Origin: Desulfuromonadales bacterium
GTDB taxonomy: Bacteria; Desulfobacterota; Desulfuromonadia; Geobacterales; Pseudopelobacteraceae
Assembly: GCA_013377095.1 (NCBI GenBank)
Contig: JACAAY010000034.1
Span: forward strand, 1 to 46,827
DNA: 46,827 nt
Reading direction: 5' to 3'
Both the position numbers and the translations under genes were made by a program. Positions 8,291 through 17,699 of the stretch are shown in pieces. The notes beneath the pieces were generated by a model. The model searched no databases. It was given only the letters and a program-made list of their open reading frames with translations, and was not told the DNA's origin. Position 1 is the first letter of the stretch. Each line of letters begins with the position of its first letter.

Positions 8291-10753
8291 ATGCCGGATC
8301 AACTCGGTAACAGGCAGGATCAACATACTCTGGCGCACCTTAGCAAGCTGGGATCAAACCTTTTTGACTCGCTCATCAGAAGGTTTTCCAATCCTCTGAC
8401 GGCCCGTCGCAACAGGTTCATTCTCCTTTTTACCACGGCACTGTTGCTCACCTTCATCATCCTTCCCAAGCAACACTTCTTTACCTTTGACTTCAAACCC
8501 GGAGATATCGCCACCTCTGACATACGCGCCCCACAGGATTTTCTCGTTGAAGACCGAGCACTTACAGAGCAACGCCGCAAAGAGGTCGGCAACAACGCCC
8601 CGATTATTTACAACCTGAGTAATCGTGTCCCCTCTTATCTGGCTGAAAAGCTGGAACAGACCCTTGTTGCAATCCGAGAAAAACGGTCATTGGCGCGACA
8701 GATAACCACTGAAGAGTGGCGTAAACTACTGTCAGGTATTCTTGATACGGAACTGGATGCATCGGAGATACGCGCCCTCATACGCATAAAATCCGACACC
8801 GCTTTTCTGGCTGATCTCAACACACTGCTGAACGAACTGTATCAGCGAAAAATCGTCCTGGATGGCAAGGTTTTCCAAACCAACACCCGCCGCGGCATAG
8901 AAGTCCTCGATAACGATGGACATCTCATCGGTGCAGGTGATACTTCATCGGATTACACTGAAATTGGGGATGCGCGCCTGATGGTTGCGGATTGGAATTA
9001 CTCCGGGCTGGGCGAGCCCAATGACGCCCGCAGGATTTCTGCGGTTATCTCCCGGATTCTGCTGCCAAACCTTTTCTACAACCGTGAAGCATCGGAGATT
9101 CGTAGCGCTACGGCCATGGAAGCGGTCAGTCCGGTGCTGTTCAAGGTACAGAAAGGGGAAATGATCGTACGCATCGGCGAGCGGATCAGGCCTGAACAGT
9201 CACAGAAACTGCGCAAGATTTTCCAGGAAAGCCGCAGCAGCAGCCGCTTCTTTGCAGCCGTGGGCACCTTTGCCATGATCCTGGTGCTGTTTTATTTCCC
9301 CTACCGTTTCGCCTGCAAAAACATTCGCAAGTTTGACCCGACCAACAAGGACATCCTGACCATCACCCTGCTGATCATCGGCAGCTTTCTGGTTTTCAAG
9401 ACCACTCTGCTGATCACCCAAGGCATCGGCCCGGTCTTCCCGCACATCGATACCAACAATTATTACTACCTGTTTCCCTTTGCTGCCGGGGCAATGATTG
9501 TTCGTGTCTTCATAAATTCTGAAGTTGCCCTGGTGTACTGCGCCATCCTTGCGCCTCTGTTGGGGATCATGTTTGACAACAGCATGTTTGTGGTGATCTA
9601 CGCCCTGCTGGGAAGCATCGTCGGCGCCCATGGCATGCGCCAATGCTCCAACCGGGGAGCAATCTACTCCGCCGGTCTCAAAATATCGGTGGTCAACCTG
9701 GCGCTGGCCTTGTCATTTCAAACCTTCAGTAACTCCCTTTTCAGTATACAGACTCTGTATGTGGCCATTTTTGCCCTGGTCAGCGGTATTGTCAGCGCCG
9801 GACTCGTTTCCGGATTTATTCCCGTTATCGAAACCCTTTTCAACTACACCACCGACATCAAACTTCTGGAGCTGGCAAATCTCAACTCCCCGCTGCTCAG
9901 GGACCTGATGGTGCGGGCGCCAGGCACCTACCATCACAGCGTGGTGGTGGGGAACCTGGTCGAAGCGGCAGCCGAAGCCGTCAATGCAAACCCGCTCTTG
10001 GCGCGGGTGTCAGCCTACTACCATGACATCGGCAAAGCCTCAAAACCTCTCTATTTCATAGAAAACCAGGGCGGTGAGGACAACCGTCACGACAAGCTTT
10101 CCCCCAGTATGAGTGCCCTGATCCTGATCTCCCACATCAGGGAAGGCGTTGAACTGGCCCGTGAAAAACATCTGGGACAACCGATCATCGACATTATTCG
10201 TCAGCACCACGGCAACGGCCTGATAAAATTTTTTTATGACAAAGCCAAGTCCCAGGCCGAAGCCAATGGCCAGACCGTTGAGGAAAAAGATTTTCGCTAC
10301 CCCGGCCCCAAACCCCAGACACGGGAAGCAGCTATTGTCATGCTGGCGGACTGCGTCGAAGCCGCGTCACGCACCCTGAGCAATCCCACCCCCGACCGTA
10401 TCCAGGGGATGGTGCAAAAGCTGATTAACAGCATATTTATAGACGGTCAGCTGGACGAATGCGAACTGACCCTGAAAAACCTGCACGAAATTGCCAGGAG
10501 CTTCAACCGGATCTTAATCGGCATCTTCCACCACCGTGTCGAATATCCCGAACCGGTCCACAAGGGTGGTAACGGGAAAAAAATACTCTTTCCCCACAAA
10601 CAAAAAGCAGCTTCAGGTGAACATCCCCGACTGGATCACGGAGGAAACCAGGGTGCAGATACTGCTCAGCAACCGCCAGAGGCGGCACCGGATCAGCAGC
10701 AGGCAGCTCAAAAGAGTGGCAGCGAGGATCTTAAGCGTCTTGGGATGTCCTGA
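8291..10753 (+). CDS. pgpH: 7TMR-HD membrane phosphodiesterase, PgpH type
   Basis: 820 residues. One membrane segment (about 43-60), a large outward-facing 7TMR-HDED domain (about 65-315), seven hydrophobic segments (about 320-515) and a cytosolic HD domain (about 525-720) with H548 and HD at 579-580. Members such as Listeria PgpH hydrolyse cyclic di-AMP; that activity is inferred here. The ATG at 8291 is the first in-frame start after a stop at 8282 but has only a poorly spaced AGGA, so the true start is not settled. The C-terminal tail is Gln/Ala-rich and its last 101 nt overlap ybeY. It heads the envelope and lipid gene run. Confidence 0.88.
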   Translation: MPDQLGNRQDQHTLAHLSKLGSNLFDSLIRRFSNPLTARRNRFILLFTTALLLTFIILPKQHFFTFDFKPGDIATSDIRAPQDFLVEDRALTEQRRKEVGNNAPIIYNLSNRVPSYLAEKLEQTLVAIREKRSLARQITTEEWRKLLSGILDTELDASEIRALIRIKSDTAFLADLNTLLNELYQRKIVLDGKVFQTNTRRGIEVLDNDGHLIGAGDTSSDYTEIGDARLMVADWNYSGLGEPNDARRISAVISRILLPNLFYNREASEIRSATAMEAVSPVLFKVQKGEMIVRIGERIRPEQSQKLRKIFQESRSSSRFFAAVGTFAMILVLFYFPYRFACKNIRKFDPTNKDILTITLLIIGSFLVFKTTLLITQGIGPVFPHIDTNNYYYLFPFAAGAMIVRVFINSEVALVYCAILAPLLGIMFDNSMFVVIYALLGSIVGAHGMRQCSNRGAIYSAGLKISVVNLALALSFQTFSNSLFSIQTLYVAIFALVSGIVSAGLVSGFIPVIETLFNYTTDIKLLELANLNSPLLRDLMVRAPGTYHHSVVVGNLVEAAAEAVNANPLLARVSAYYHDIGKASKPLYFIENQGGEDNRHDKLSPSMSALILISHIREGVELAREKHLGQPIIDIIRQHHGNGLIKFFYDKAKSQAEANGQTVEEKDFRYPGPKPQTREAAIVMLADCVEAASRTLSNPTPDRIQGMVQKLINSIFIDGQLDECELTLKNLHEIARSFNRILIGIFHHRVEYPEPVHKGGNGKKILFPHKQKAASGEHPRLDHGGNQGADTAQQPPEAAPDQQQAAQKSGSEDLKRLGMS

Positions 10754-11123
10754 GGAAACGGAAGTTTCGGTTTCCATTGTAGGCGACCGGACCATTCAGC
10801 GCATTAACCGTGATTATCTGGCAAAGGATCGCCCCACCAATGTCATCTCCTTCTCTCTTCAAGAGGGTGAATACAGTGGGGTCACACCTCTTGCGCTGGG
10901 CGATGTGATAATCTCGGCCGACACGGCGCAGCGTGAAGCGGAACAGGGTGGAATGGAGTTATCCGAGCGGCTCTGTTTCCTGTTGATGCATGGCATTCTG
11001 CATCTCTGCGGCTTTGACCATGAGCGCAGTGGAGAAGAAGAAGCACGCAGAATGGAAAAGAAGGAGCGGGAATTATTCAGAATCCTGAAAAAAGAAGGGT
11101 TGTTAAACCTGACCGTTTCATAG
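10653..11123 (+). CDS. ybeY: Endoribonuclease YbeY (rRNA maturation factor)
   Basis: 156 residues. Zinc-dependent single-strand endoribonuclease in 16S rRNA 3' maturation and ribosome quality control. Metal motif H-x3-H-x5-H is visible in HGILHLCGFDH. The preceding NVISFSL and LGDVIIS segments are also conserved. Start: GTG at 10653 with GGAGG 8 nt upstream gives a normal family length and begins QILLSNRQ. A longer frame to 10536 would add an atypical extension. The gene starts 101 nt inside pgpH, and its 3' end is in turn overlapped by the dgkA frame. Confidence 0.92.
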   Translation: MQILLSNRQRRHRISSRQLKRVAARILSVLGCPEETEVSVSIVGDRTIQRINRDYLAKDRPTNVISFSLQEGEYSGVTPLALGDVIISADTAQREAEQGGMELSERLCFLLMHGILHLCGFDHERSGEEEARRMEKKERELFRILKKEGLLNLTVS

Positions 11124-11809
11124 ATTCGGCGAACTGTGCCGTTGCGGGCATACTCCATGCCGTGCGCACAGAAAAACACATGCGCAATCACTTCCTTTTC
11201 GCGTTGGTGGTGATGCTGGCAGCCCTCTTTCTTCGGGTTACTCCCGTCGAGTTTGCACTTCTGTCGCTTTCGATCCTGTTCGTGCTGTTTGCCGAACTGA
11301 TCAATACAGCTGTGGAAGCGGTAGTGGACCTGATAACGCCGGACTATCACCCTCTTGCCAAAATTGCCAAGGATACGGCAGCTGGTGCGGTCATGGTAGC
11401 TGCCATGGGTGCTGCCATCATTGGATACATGATTTTGGCACACTATGTATTCCCCATTTATGGAAAGGTGCTGGCCATGTTCGGTTCACCCGCTGATATG
11501 GGAACGGTCGTTTCGGTTCTTGTAGTCATCATCGTTGTCATCATGATCAAAAGCCTTACCAACAGGGGATCCGCACTGGAAGGCGGGCTGCCCAGCGGAC
11601 ATGCGGCGGTGGCTTTTTCCATTGCAACGGCAGTGTCACTCAACACCTGCGACCCGCTGGTTTCGCTCCTGTGCATCACCCTGGCAGCTATGGTCAGCCA
11701 TTCGCGGTTGCTGATGCGAATTCACACGTTACGCGAGGTCATTATTGGCTCATGTGTCGGAGCCGTTCTTACCATCGTTGTCCTGCTGTTGTTTAAACGG
11801 TTCAGTTGA
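11075..11809 (+). CDS. dgkA: Diacylglycerol kinase (DgkA) - PAP2 phosphatase fusion, probable ATT start
   Basis: 244 residues from an ATT at 11075. The N-terminal half is a Gram-positive-type DgkA/undecaprenol kinase domain (RTEKHMRNH, ELINTAVEAVVD, YHPLAKIAKDTAAGAV). The C-terminal half is PAP2-like (LPSGHA, SRLLMRIH, with Glu where Asp is usual), with membrane segments throughout. It probably phosphorylates a lipid alcohol and carries a lipid-phosphate phosphatase module. The conserved N-terminal helix (RFIDSANCAVAGILHAV) is in frame upstream of the first GTG (11162). The frame is open back to 11024 yet has no ATG, GTG or TTG there. The ATT has AAGGAG (11061-11066) 8 nt upstream and overlaps ybeY by 49 nt. 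A start at GTG 11162 would remove part of the domain. Confidence 0.72.
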   Translation: MQNPEKRRVVKPDRFIDSANCAVAGILHAVRTEKHMRNHFLFALVVMLAALFLRVTPVEFALLSLSILFVLFAELINTAVEAVVDLITPDYHPLAKIAKDTAAGAVMVAAMGAAIIGYMILAHYVFPIYGKVLAMFGSPADMGTVVSVLVVIIVVIMIKSLTNRGSALEGGLPSGHAAVAFSIATAVSLNTCDPLVSLLCITLAAMVSHSRLLMRIHTLREVIIGSCVGAVLTIVVLLLFKRFS

Positions 11810-11881
11810 CAGAGACCATGCACATTCAAGTGCAATGATATACCATCTGCGTATCACGACATAACGAGGAGGATGCCCACG

Positions 11882-12730
11882 TTGGAAGAAGGCAGTAACA
11901 AAAAATCCGGATTGGTGAAACTGATCGAACGTTTCATACATGGTCGCAAAAAAATGACCGCCTACGAAATCCAAGATATCATCAAGGCCAGCGAAGGTGA
12001 GGGACTTGTCAATGAAGAAGAGAGTGAGATGATCCGTTCAATTTTCTCACTCCGTTCGACCGTGGTGCGGGAAGTCATGGTGCCCCGTATTGATATGGCC
12101 TGCGTTTCAGTGGAAGCTTCCATTCGAGAGTTTCTGGAAACCATACTCGCCTGCGGTCATTCACGTATTCCGGTCTATGAAAACAGTGTTGACAACGTCA
12201 TCGGCCTGCTCTATGCGAAGGATCTACTCAAATACTGGGGTTTGCCGGAGGATCAGATCCGGATCCGTACGATCATGCGCCCCCCCTACTTTATACCGGA
12301 AACAAAAAACCTGGAGCAACTTCTCCAGGAATTCAAAAGCAAACATGTACACCTGGCCATCGTCATCGATGAATACGGCGGCACCTCGGGACTGATCACC
12401 ATTGAGGACCTGCTGGAGCAGATCGTGGGCGACATACAGGATGAGCACGACCGCGAAGAAGCCCTCTTTACAGTCAACGACAACGGTTCCATCACAGCCG
12501 ATGCCCGCATGCCGATTGAGGATCTGGAAGAGCAATTCGGCATTGAAATTGAACGGGATCAGTTCGACACCGTCGGTGGCCTGATCTTTCATCTGACCGG
12601 CAGAATTGCCGCCACTGATGACATCGTTGAAAACAGACAACTCAGAATAACAATACTTGATGCCGATGAACGCAAGATCAAAAAAGTATGCATTGCTCGG
12701 ATTGGTGACGCAGAAACGGATAACGAGTGA
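11882..12730 (+). CDS. CBS-pair protein, CorC/HlyC family
   Basis: About 282 residues, soluble. Two CBS domains (about 65-185; 'VMVPRIDM', 'HSRIPVYE', 'IDEYGGTSGLITIEDLLEQIVGDI') followed by a CorC_HlyC (transporter-associated) domain. The family binds adenine nucleotides and is linked to Mg/Co efflux or membrane integrity. Start: TTG at 11882 has GAGGAGG 9 nt upstream; an in-frame ATG at 11873 abuts that same ribosome binding site with no spacing, so TTG is preferred, with ATG as the alternative. The stop overlaps the lnt start by 4 nt. The same pairing (corC next to lnt) occurs in many proteobacteria. Confidence 0.88.
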   Translation: MEEGSNKKSGLVKLIERFIHGRKKMTAYEIQDIIKASEGEGLVNEEESEMIRSIFSLRSTVVREVMVPRIDMACVSVEASIREFLETILACGHSRIPVYENSVDNVIGLLYAKDLLKYWGLPEDQIRIRTIMRPPYFIPETKNLEQLLQEFKSKHVHLAIVIDEYGGTSGLITIEDLLEQIVGDIQDEHDREEALFTVNDNGSITADARMPIEDLEEQFGIEIERDQFDTVGGLIFHLTGRIAATDDIVENRQLRITILDADERKIKKVCIARIGDAETDNE

Positions 12731-14289
12731 AACTCGGTTCCCTTCGAACAGATGCTGCGGCGATTTTTGATCGTCCGGGACTGCTTGCCATTTCCTCGGG
12801 AGCATTGATCGCCCTCTCCTTCCCGACTCCCGGTTTTTCCCTTTTGGCCTGGTTTGCGCTGATCCCCCTGCTGATTGCACTTGAGGGCGCATCACATCGT
12901 ACGGCGTTCCGCATCGGCTTTAGCTGCGGTTTCACTGCCTATGGTGCTATCCTGTACTGGATCAATATCGTCATTACCCGCTACGGCCACCTTCCCTGGG
13001 CCATCAGCGTACCGCTCTACATCATTTTGGCGGCATGGCTGGCCCTGTTTTACGGGATTGCAACCCTTGTGGCACGCTACGGGGAAGGGGCAGGACTGAA
13101 AACAGCCTTCACACTTCCGGTGGCCTGGGTGGCCTGCGATCTTATGCGGTCATTTCTGTTATCCGGTTTTCCCTGGGCCATGCTCGGGCACTCCCAATAC
13201 CGGACGCTTACGTTGATCCAGATTGCCGACATCAGTGGCGTTTATGGCATTACGCTCCTGATCGTGCTGGCCAATGTGGTATTTTACCGACTGCTGCGAG
13301 CCAACTCGGGTAGCGGTGTTCCCTATCCGGCAAAGAGTGCCCTGGTGCTTTTCTTTGCACTGATAGCGACACTGTTTTACGGCTTCAACCGGCTCAATGA
13401 AGCCGAGTCTCTTCCCTCAAAACGTTTAAAAATTGCCCTGATTCAGGGAAACATACGCCAGGATGTAAAATGGAGCCCTGCTTTTCGTGATCAAACCATT
13501 GCCATCTACGAGCGATTAACCAGGGAAGCGGGGAAAGAGAAACCGGATCTGGTAATCTGGCCGGAGAGCGCCGTACCATTCTTTTTCCAGGACCAGCCCC
13601 AGGATGCCGAGCGCATCAGGGAACTGGCACGGGAGCTTCACTCACATCTGCTGCTCGGCAGCCCGGCCCACGAGCTGCGTGACGGCGCAACCGTTTTTCT
13701 CAACAGCGCCTTTGTTATTGCCCCCAACGGCGAGACCATCTCCAGGGGGGATAAAATACATCTGGTGCCATTTGGGGAATACGTGCCATTGGGCCGTTTT
13801 TTCCCCTTTATCAGCAAACTCGTGGTGGGGATCGGTGACTTCTCACCGGGAGAACACGCCACCCCGTTGGCTATCGGACAAACGCAAGCCGGACTGCTGG
13901 TCTGCTACGAAGCCATCTTTCCGGAGCTGGCCCGTGACTATGTCCGCAATGGCGCCCGGGTTCTGATCAATATCACCAATGACGCCTGGTTCGGAAACTC
14001 TTCAGCCCCCCATCAACACCTCTCCATTGCCGCGTTCAGGGCCGTGGAGACCCGTACCCCCCTGATCAGGGCCGCCAACACCGGTATCAGCGCGATTATT
14101 GATCAGAATGGTCACATCCGCGCCATGACTCCCCTGTTTGAAGAAGCTTTTAAAACCGGTGAAATCAGCCCCGGAACAGCGGATTCTCTCTATCTGCGCA
14201 TCGGTGACACACCGGCCTGGCTCTGTGTTGTACTCTTGGCCGGTATTACGCTTGTGTCATGGAAACGAAGCAAACAAAACGGCTCATAG
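12727..14289 (+). CDS. lnt: Apolipoprotein N-acyltransferase
   Basis: 520 residues. Inner-membrane enzyme adding the third acyl chain to the N-terminal Cys of lipoproteins. About six to seven N-terminal membrane segments (1-225) precede a nitrilase-like catalytic domain. The catalytic triad is visible: E280 (IWPES), K343 (GDKIHLVPFGEYVP) and C393 (LLVCYEAIFPE). It begins with GTG overlapping the preceding TGA (GTGA), so it is translationally coupled to the CBS gene. A C-terminal hydrophobic segment follows. Length is normal for the family. Confidence 0.95.
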   Translation: MKLGSLRTDAAAIFDRPGLLAISSGALIALSFPTPGFSLLAWFALIPLLIALEGASHRTAFRIGFSCGFTAYGAILYWINIVITRYGHLPWAISVPLYIILAAWLALFYGIATLVARYGEGAGLKTAFTLPVAWVACDLMRSFLLSGFPWAMLGHSQYRTLTLIQIADISGVYGITLLIVLANVVFYRLLRANSGSGVPYPAKSALVLFFALIATLFYGFNRLNEAESLPSKRLKIALIQGNIRQDVKWSPAFRDQTIAIYERLTREAGKEKPDLVIWPESAVPFFFQDQPQDAERIRELARELHSHLLLGSPAHELRDGATVFLNSAFVIAPNGETISRGDKIHLVPFGEYVPLGRFFPFISKLVVGIGDFSPGEHATPLAIGQTQAGLLVCYEAIFPELARDYVRNGARVLINITNDAWFGNSSAPHQHLSIAAFRAVETRTPLIRAANTGISAIIDQNGHIRAMTPLFEEAFKTGEISPGTADSLYLRIGDTPAWLCVVLLAGITLVSWKRSKQNGS

Positions 14290-14338
14290 CGTGCGGTCTC
14301 ATCAGATATTGCACCAACAAACCAACAAGGAGTAGAAC

Positions 14339-15458
14339 ATGTATCGTGAAGAAATAGCCCGAATGAACAGCTTTGAAGAGCGGATCGCCAAACTCCGGGG
14401 GTCTCTTTGACGTAGATACAAAACGAGAATCCATACTGGAAATCGAGTCAAAGATCGCAGCGCCCGGTTTTTGGGATAACAATGAAGGTTCCCAGGGAAT
14501 ACTGAAGGAACGCACCGCCCTGGAGAAAATCGTACAACTGTGGGATTCACTTAACCGGCAGCTTGAAGATGTGCGGGTGATGATTGAACTTGGCCAAGAG
14601 GCCGCTGATGAGGCCACCCTGAACGAAGTAGCGGAGATGAACAACCTCCTGCAAAAGGGAGTTGAGGCGGCGGAGTTCCAGCGCATGCTCTCCGGCCCCC
14701 ATGACCGCAACTCCTGTTTCCTTTCCATCAACCCCGGAGCGGGCGGAACCGAATCCCAGGACTGGGCGGAAATGCTGCTGCGAATGTACCTGCGTTACTG
14801 CGAAAAAAAGGGCTGGAAAACCACCATAACCGATTATCAGTCGGGTGATGAAGCCGGTATCAAATCCGTCACGTTTAGCGTCAGCGGCGAATATGCCTAC
14901 GGCTACCTCAAGGCCGAGGCTGGTATCCACCGACTGGTGCGGATTTCCCCCTTTGACAGCAACGCCCGCCGTCACACATCATTTGCCTCGGTCTATGCCT
15001 TCCCTGAAATCGAAGAGGATGATATTGACATCAAGATATCCGATTCAGACCTGCGCATTGACACCTATCGCTCCGGCGGCGCAGGCGGACAGCATGTCAA
15101 CACCACCGACTCCGCCGTCAGGATCACCCACCTGCCGACAAACATCGTCGTGGCCTGCCAGAGTGAGCGCAGCCAGATCCTCAACCGCGCCACAGCCATG
15201 AAGGTACTGAGGGCAAAATTGTATGAGAAGGAAGTGGAAGAGCGAACCGCACGGGCATCCGAGATCGCCTGCGAGAAAAAAGAGATCGGCTGGGGCAGCC
15301 AGATTCGCTCCTACGTCCTCCACCCCTATAAAATGGTCAAGGATCTGAGAACCGGAGTTGAGTCAGGAAACCCGGACGCGGTGCTTGACGGAGCTCTGGA
15401 AGATTTTGTGATAGCCTATCTGATGGGGGTTCGTCGCCAGGTGGGGGATGTGGAGTGA
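14339..15458 (+). CDS. prfB: Peptide chain release factor 2 (programmed +1 frameshift)
   Basis: 372 residues after frameshifting. Recognises UGA and UAA stop codons in the ribosome. Frame 1 runs from ATG 14339 (AAGGAG 6 nt upstream) for 23 codons to an in-frame TGA at 14408-14410; the rest is in the +1 frame from 14409. Visible: the tripeptide recognition region ISPFDSN (SPF about 203-205, RF2 type) and the catalytic GGQ in GGAGGQHVN (about 249-251). Annotating only the long downstream frame from 14373 would miss the true N-terminus. It lies 49 nt after lnt. Confidence 0.95.
14396..14411 (+). promoter_or_regulatory. prfB programmed +1 frameshift site
   Basis: An internal Shine-Dalgarno-like G-run (CGGGGG), a three-base spacer (TCT), then the slippery CTT TGA C. 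This is the known autoregulatory layout, in which low RF2 slows termination at UGA and promotes +1 slippage. Here the G-run is preceded by C where E. coli has A. Confidence 0.92.
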
Positions 15459-15583
15459 GGAGTCAGGAAACAGGGCGCCATCCCAACAGTGGACAGTCAA
15501 AAAGTTCTTTACTCACAGCAGCCAAATATGGATACTATCCAGACAAACCTTGCTCACTCCACAAAAAGATTACCTAATACTCA

Positions 15584-16435
15584 ATGTTTACCTTTCTTCG
15601 CACGATGATATTCGCCCTCTGTGGCGCCGCCCTTCTGCTTTCCGTCAATCCGGCGCTTTCGAGCAATACCTCCGGAATTCGTCGTCTCGGCTATGCAATC
15701 CAGATGGGCGCCTTTGCAGACGTTAAAAACGCCGAACGTTTTTCCGCCACACTGCAAAAAAAAGGTATCGAGGCGTTCTATTTCCGCAAGGACAATGGCA
15801 TCTACGCGGTCCGTTTCGGTGATTTTCCATCAAAAGAAAAAGCCCGTGTCGTCGCGGCCAAACTGGTGGCTGACAGACTCATAGACGGTTTTTACATTGC
15901 CCCACCCAACGAGGTGGTTTTTGCCGATGCTAAAAAACCTGGCTGGCAGAAGCTCCCCCCGGATGAAATCAGGCTGCCACAGGACAGGAATCCTGCCGGT
16001 ACAAAAGGAACGGCAGGTTCCGTGGACAAACAACCGAACAGGCAAACACACAGAGAGCATGACATGGGATTTATCGCCGCACGCACCGCCGAGCGTTTTG
16101 TCGGCATTCCCTACCGCTGGGGCGGAGACAACGTTGTCGAAGGCATGGACTGCAGCGGTTTTGTGCGGGCTGTGTATAACCTGTGCGGCGTGAGCATACC
16201 CCGCACATCCCGTGAGCAGTTCAAGGCGGGGGACTCGGTTACCAGGAATACACTTCTCGATGGCGATCTGGTCTTTTTTGGCTCATCGGATGACAAAATC
16301 AACCATGTGGGTATCTATGTGGGCAAGGGAAAATTTGTGCACGCTCCCCGCCGGGGTGAAGATATCCGCATTACTTCCATAGAGGACACTTATTTTGAAA
16401 AACGTTTTGTCGGCGCACGCAGGTATTTTCAATAA
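15584..16435 (+). CDS. SPOR - NlpC/P60 cell-wall peptidase
   Basis: 283 residues with an N-terminal signal peptide (hydrophobic 7-24, cleavage likely after ALS near 26). A SPOR peptidoglycan-binding domain follows (about 34-105; 'YAIQMGAF', 'YAVRFGDF'), then a Lys/Pro linker and an NlpC/P60 domain (about 160-280) with catalytic C190 (DCSGF), H241 (NHVGIY) and H253 (FVHAP). Probably a periplasmic endopeptidase cutting peptidoglycan stem peptides, directed to denuded septal glycan by SPOR. No clear ribosome binding site precedes the ATG at 15584; another in-frame ATG lies at 15605 but would shorten the signal peptide. About 125 nt separate it from prfB. Confidence 0.88.
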   Translation: MFTFLRTMIFALCGAALLLSVNPALSSNTSGIRRLGYAIQMGAFADVKNAERFSATLQKKGIEAFYFRKDNGIYAVRFGDFPSKEKARVVAAKLVADRLIDGFYIAPPNEVVFADAKKPGWQKLPPDEIRLPQDRNPAGTKGTAGSVDKQPNRQTHREHDMGFIAARTAERFVGIPYRWGGDNVVEGMDCSGFVRAVYNLCGVSIPRTSREQFKAGDSVTRNTLLDGDLVFFGSSDDKINHVGIYVGKGKFVHAPRRGEDIRITSIEDTYFEKRFVGARRYFQ

Positions 16436-16450
16436 AAGCATGGGGAAAGC

Positions 16451-17692
16451 ATGGCCATAATCAGACCATTCAGGGCGCTTCGCCCTCCAGTACATCTTGC
16501 CGACAGTGTTGCATCGCTTCCCTACGACGTCATGAACGTCGAGGAAGCACGGACCATGGCTGCGGGAAACCCCTGCAGTTTTCTGCATGTTTCCCGTCCG
16601 GAAATTGATCTTGCTCCGGACATCAACCCCTATGACGAATCGGTGTATGTGAAGGGAAAACTGAGCCTGGATGAATTCATTCGCAACGGTATTCTTGTCA
16701 GTGACCCTACGGACAGTTTCTATGTCTACCGTCAATGCATGGGGGATATCACCCAGACCGGACTGGTGGTCTGCACTAGTGTGGATGATTACCAGACCGG
16801 TGTCATTAAGAAGCATGAGCATACGCGACCGGACAAGGAAGATGATCGGGTCAGACATATCGACCTGCTGGACGCCAACGACGAGCCGGTCTTTTATATC
16901 TCACGATCCTCTGCCCAAATCGGGGAAATCATTGCGGGCGTCACCAACGGCAAACCGGAATATGATTTTGTCACCGATGACGGTGTGGCCCATACCCTGT
17001 GGATTCTCAGCGATCAGAACCTGATCCGGCAGTTGACCGCACTTTTTGCCGCCCAGAAGCGGCTGTACGTAGCCGATGGGCACCATCGCAGCGCCGCCGC
17101 CGAAAGAGTCCGCGAGCTGCGGCGCAGCAATAACCCCGACCACCGCGGAGATGAAGAATACAATTTTTTTCTGACCGTTATTTTCCCCGAGGACCAACTC
17201 AATATCATGCCTTACAACCGTGTGATTAAGGATCTGCACGGCCACGACATCACAGGCTTTATTGATCAATTGGCAACCATCTTCGAGATAACCGAGTCCA
17301 CTGACCCGGTCAAACCTGATGCACGCCACTATTTCGGCATGTACCTTGACGGCCGATGGTACCAGCTCCATATTCCAATCAGCTCAGTTGATGAATCCGA
17401 CACCGTTAATCGACTGGATGTCTCGATCCTTCAGAACCTCCTGCTGGATCCGCTGCTGGGCATTAAAAACCCGCGCACCGACACACGTATCCATTTTGTC
17501 GGCGGCATACGTGGCAACGAGGAGCTGACGCGTCTTGTGGACAGCGGCGAGTATGCGGTTGCTTTTTCCCTGTATCCCACATCAGTCGGCGAATTGATTG
17601 AGCTGGCTGACCAGGACCAGATCATGCCCCCCAAATCCACCTGGTTCGAGCCCAAACTGCGCAGCGGTCTGTTCGTCCACCGCTTGAGCTGA
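16451..17692 (+). CDS. DUF1015 family protein
   Basis: 413 residues, soluble. Starts MAIIRPFRALRPP with SLPYDVMN, and has the HEHTRPDKEDDR segment and VADGHHRSAAAERV: family hallmarks of DUF1015 (sometimes named SerK-like or HTH-containing). The clustered His and charged motifs suggest a phosphate- or nucleotide-handling site; some relatives are serine kinases using ADP, but the specific role here is unknown. It is 7 nt upstream of the Sir2-like gene and 15 nt downstream of the NlpC/P60 gene, so all three could share a transcript. Confidence 0.85.
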   Translation: MAIIRPFRALRPPVHLADSVASLPYDVMNVEEARTMAAGNPCSFLHVSRPEIDLAPDINPYDESVYVKGKLSLDEFIRNGILVSDPTDSFYVYRQCMGDITQTGLVVCTSVDDYQTGVIKKHEHTRPDKEDDRVRHIDLLDANDEPVFYISRSSAQIGEIIAGVTNGKPEYDFVTDDGVAHTLWILSDQNLIRQLTALFAAQKRLYVADGHHRSAAAERVRELRRSNNPDHRGDEEYNFFLTVIFPEDQLNIMPYNRVIKDLHGHDITGFIDQLATIFEITESTDPVKPDARHYFGMYLDGRWYQLHIPISSVDESDTVNRLDVSILQNLLLDPLLGIKNPRTDTRIHFVGGIRGNEELTRLVDSGEYAVAFSLYPTSVGELIELADQDQIMPPKSTWFEPKLRSGLFVHRLS

Positions 17693-17699
17693 AACAGCC

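Noticed and set aside
12224..12895. 223-codon minus-strand frame over the CBS gene
   Set aside because: It is the antisense of the CorC-like gene and the lnt start, both strongly supported.
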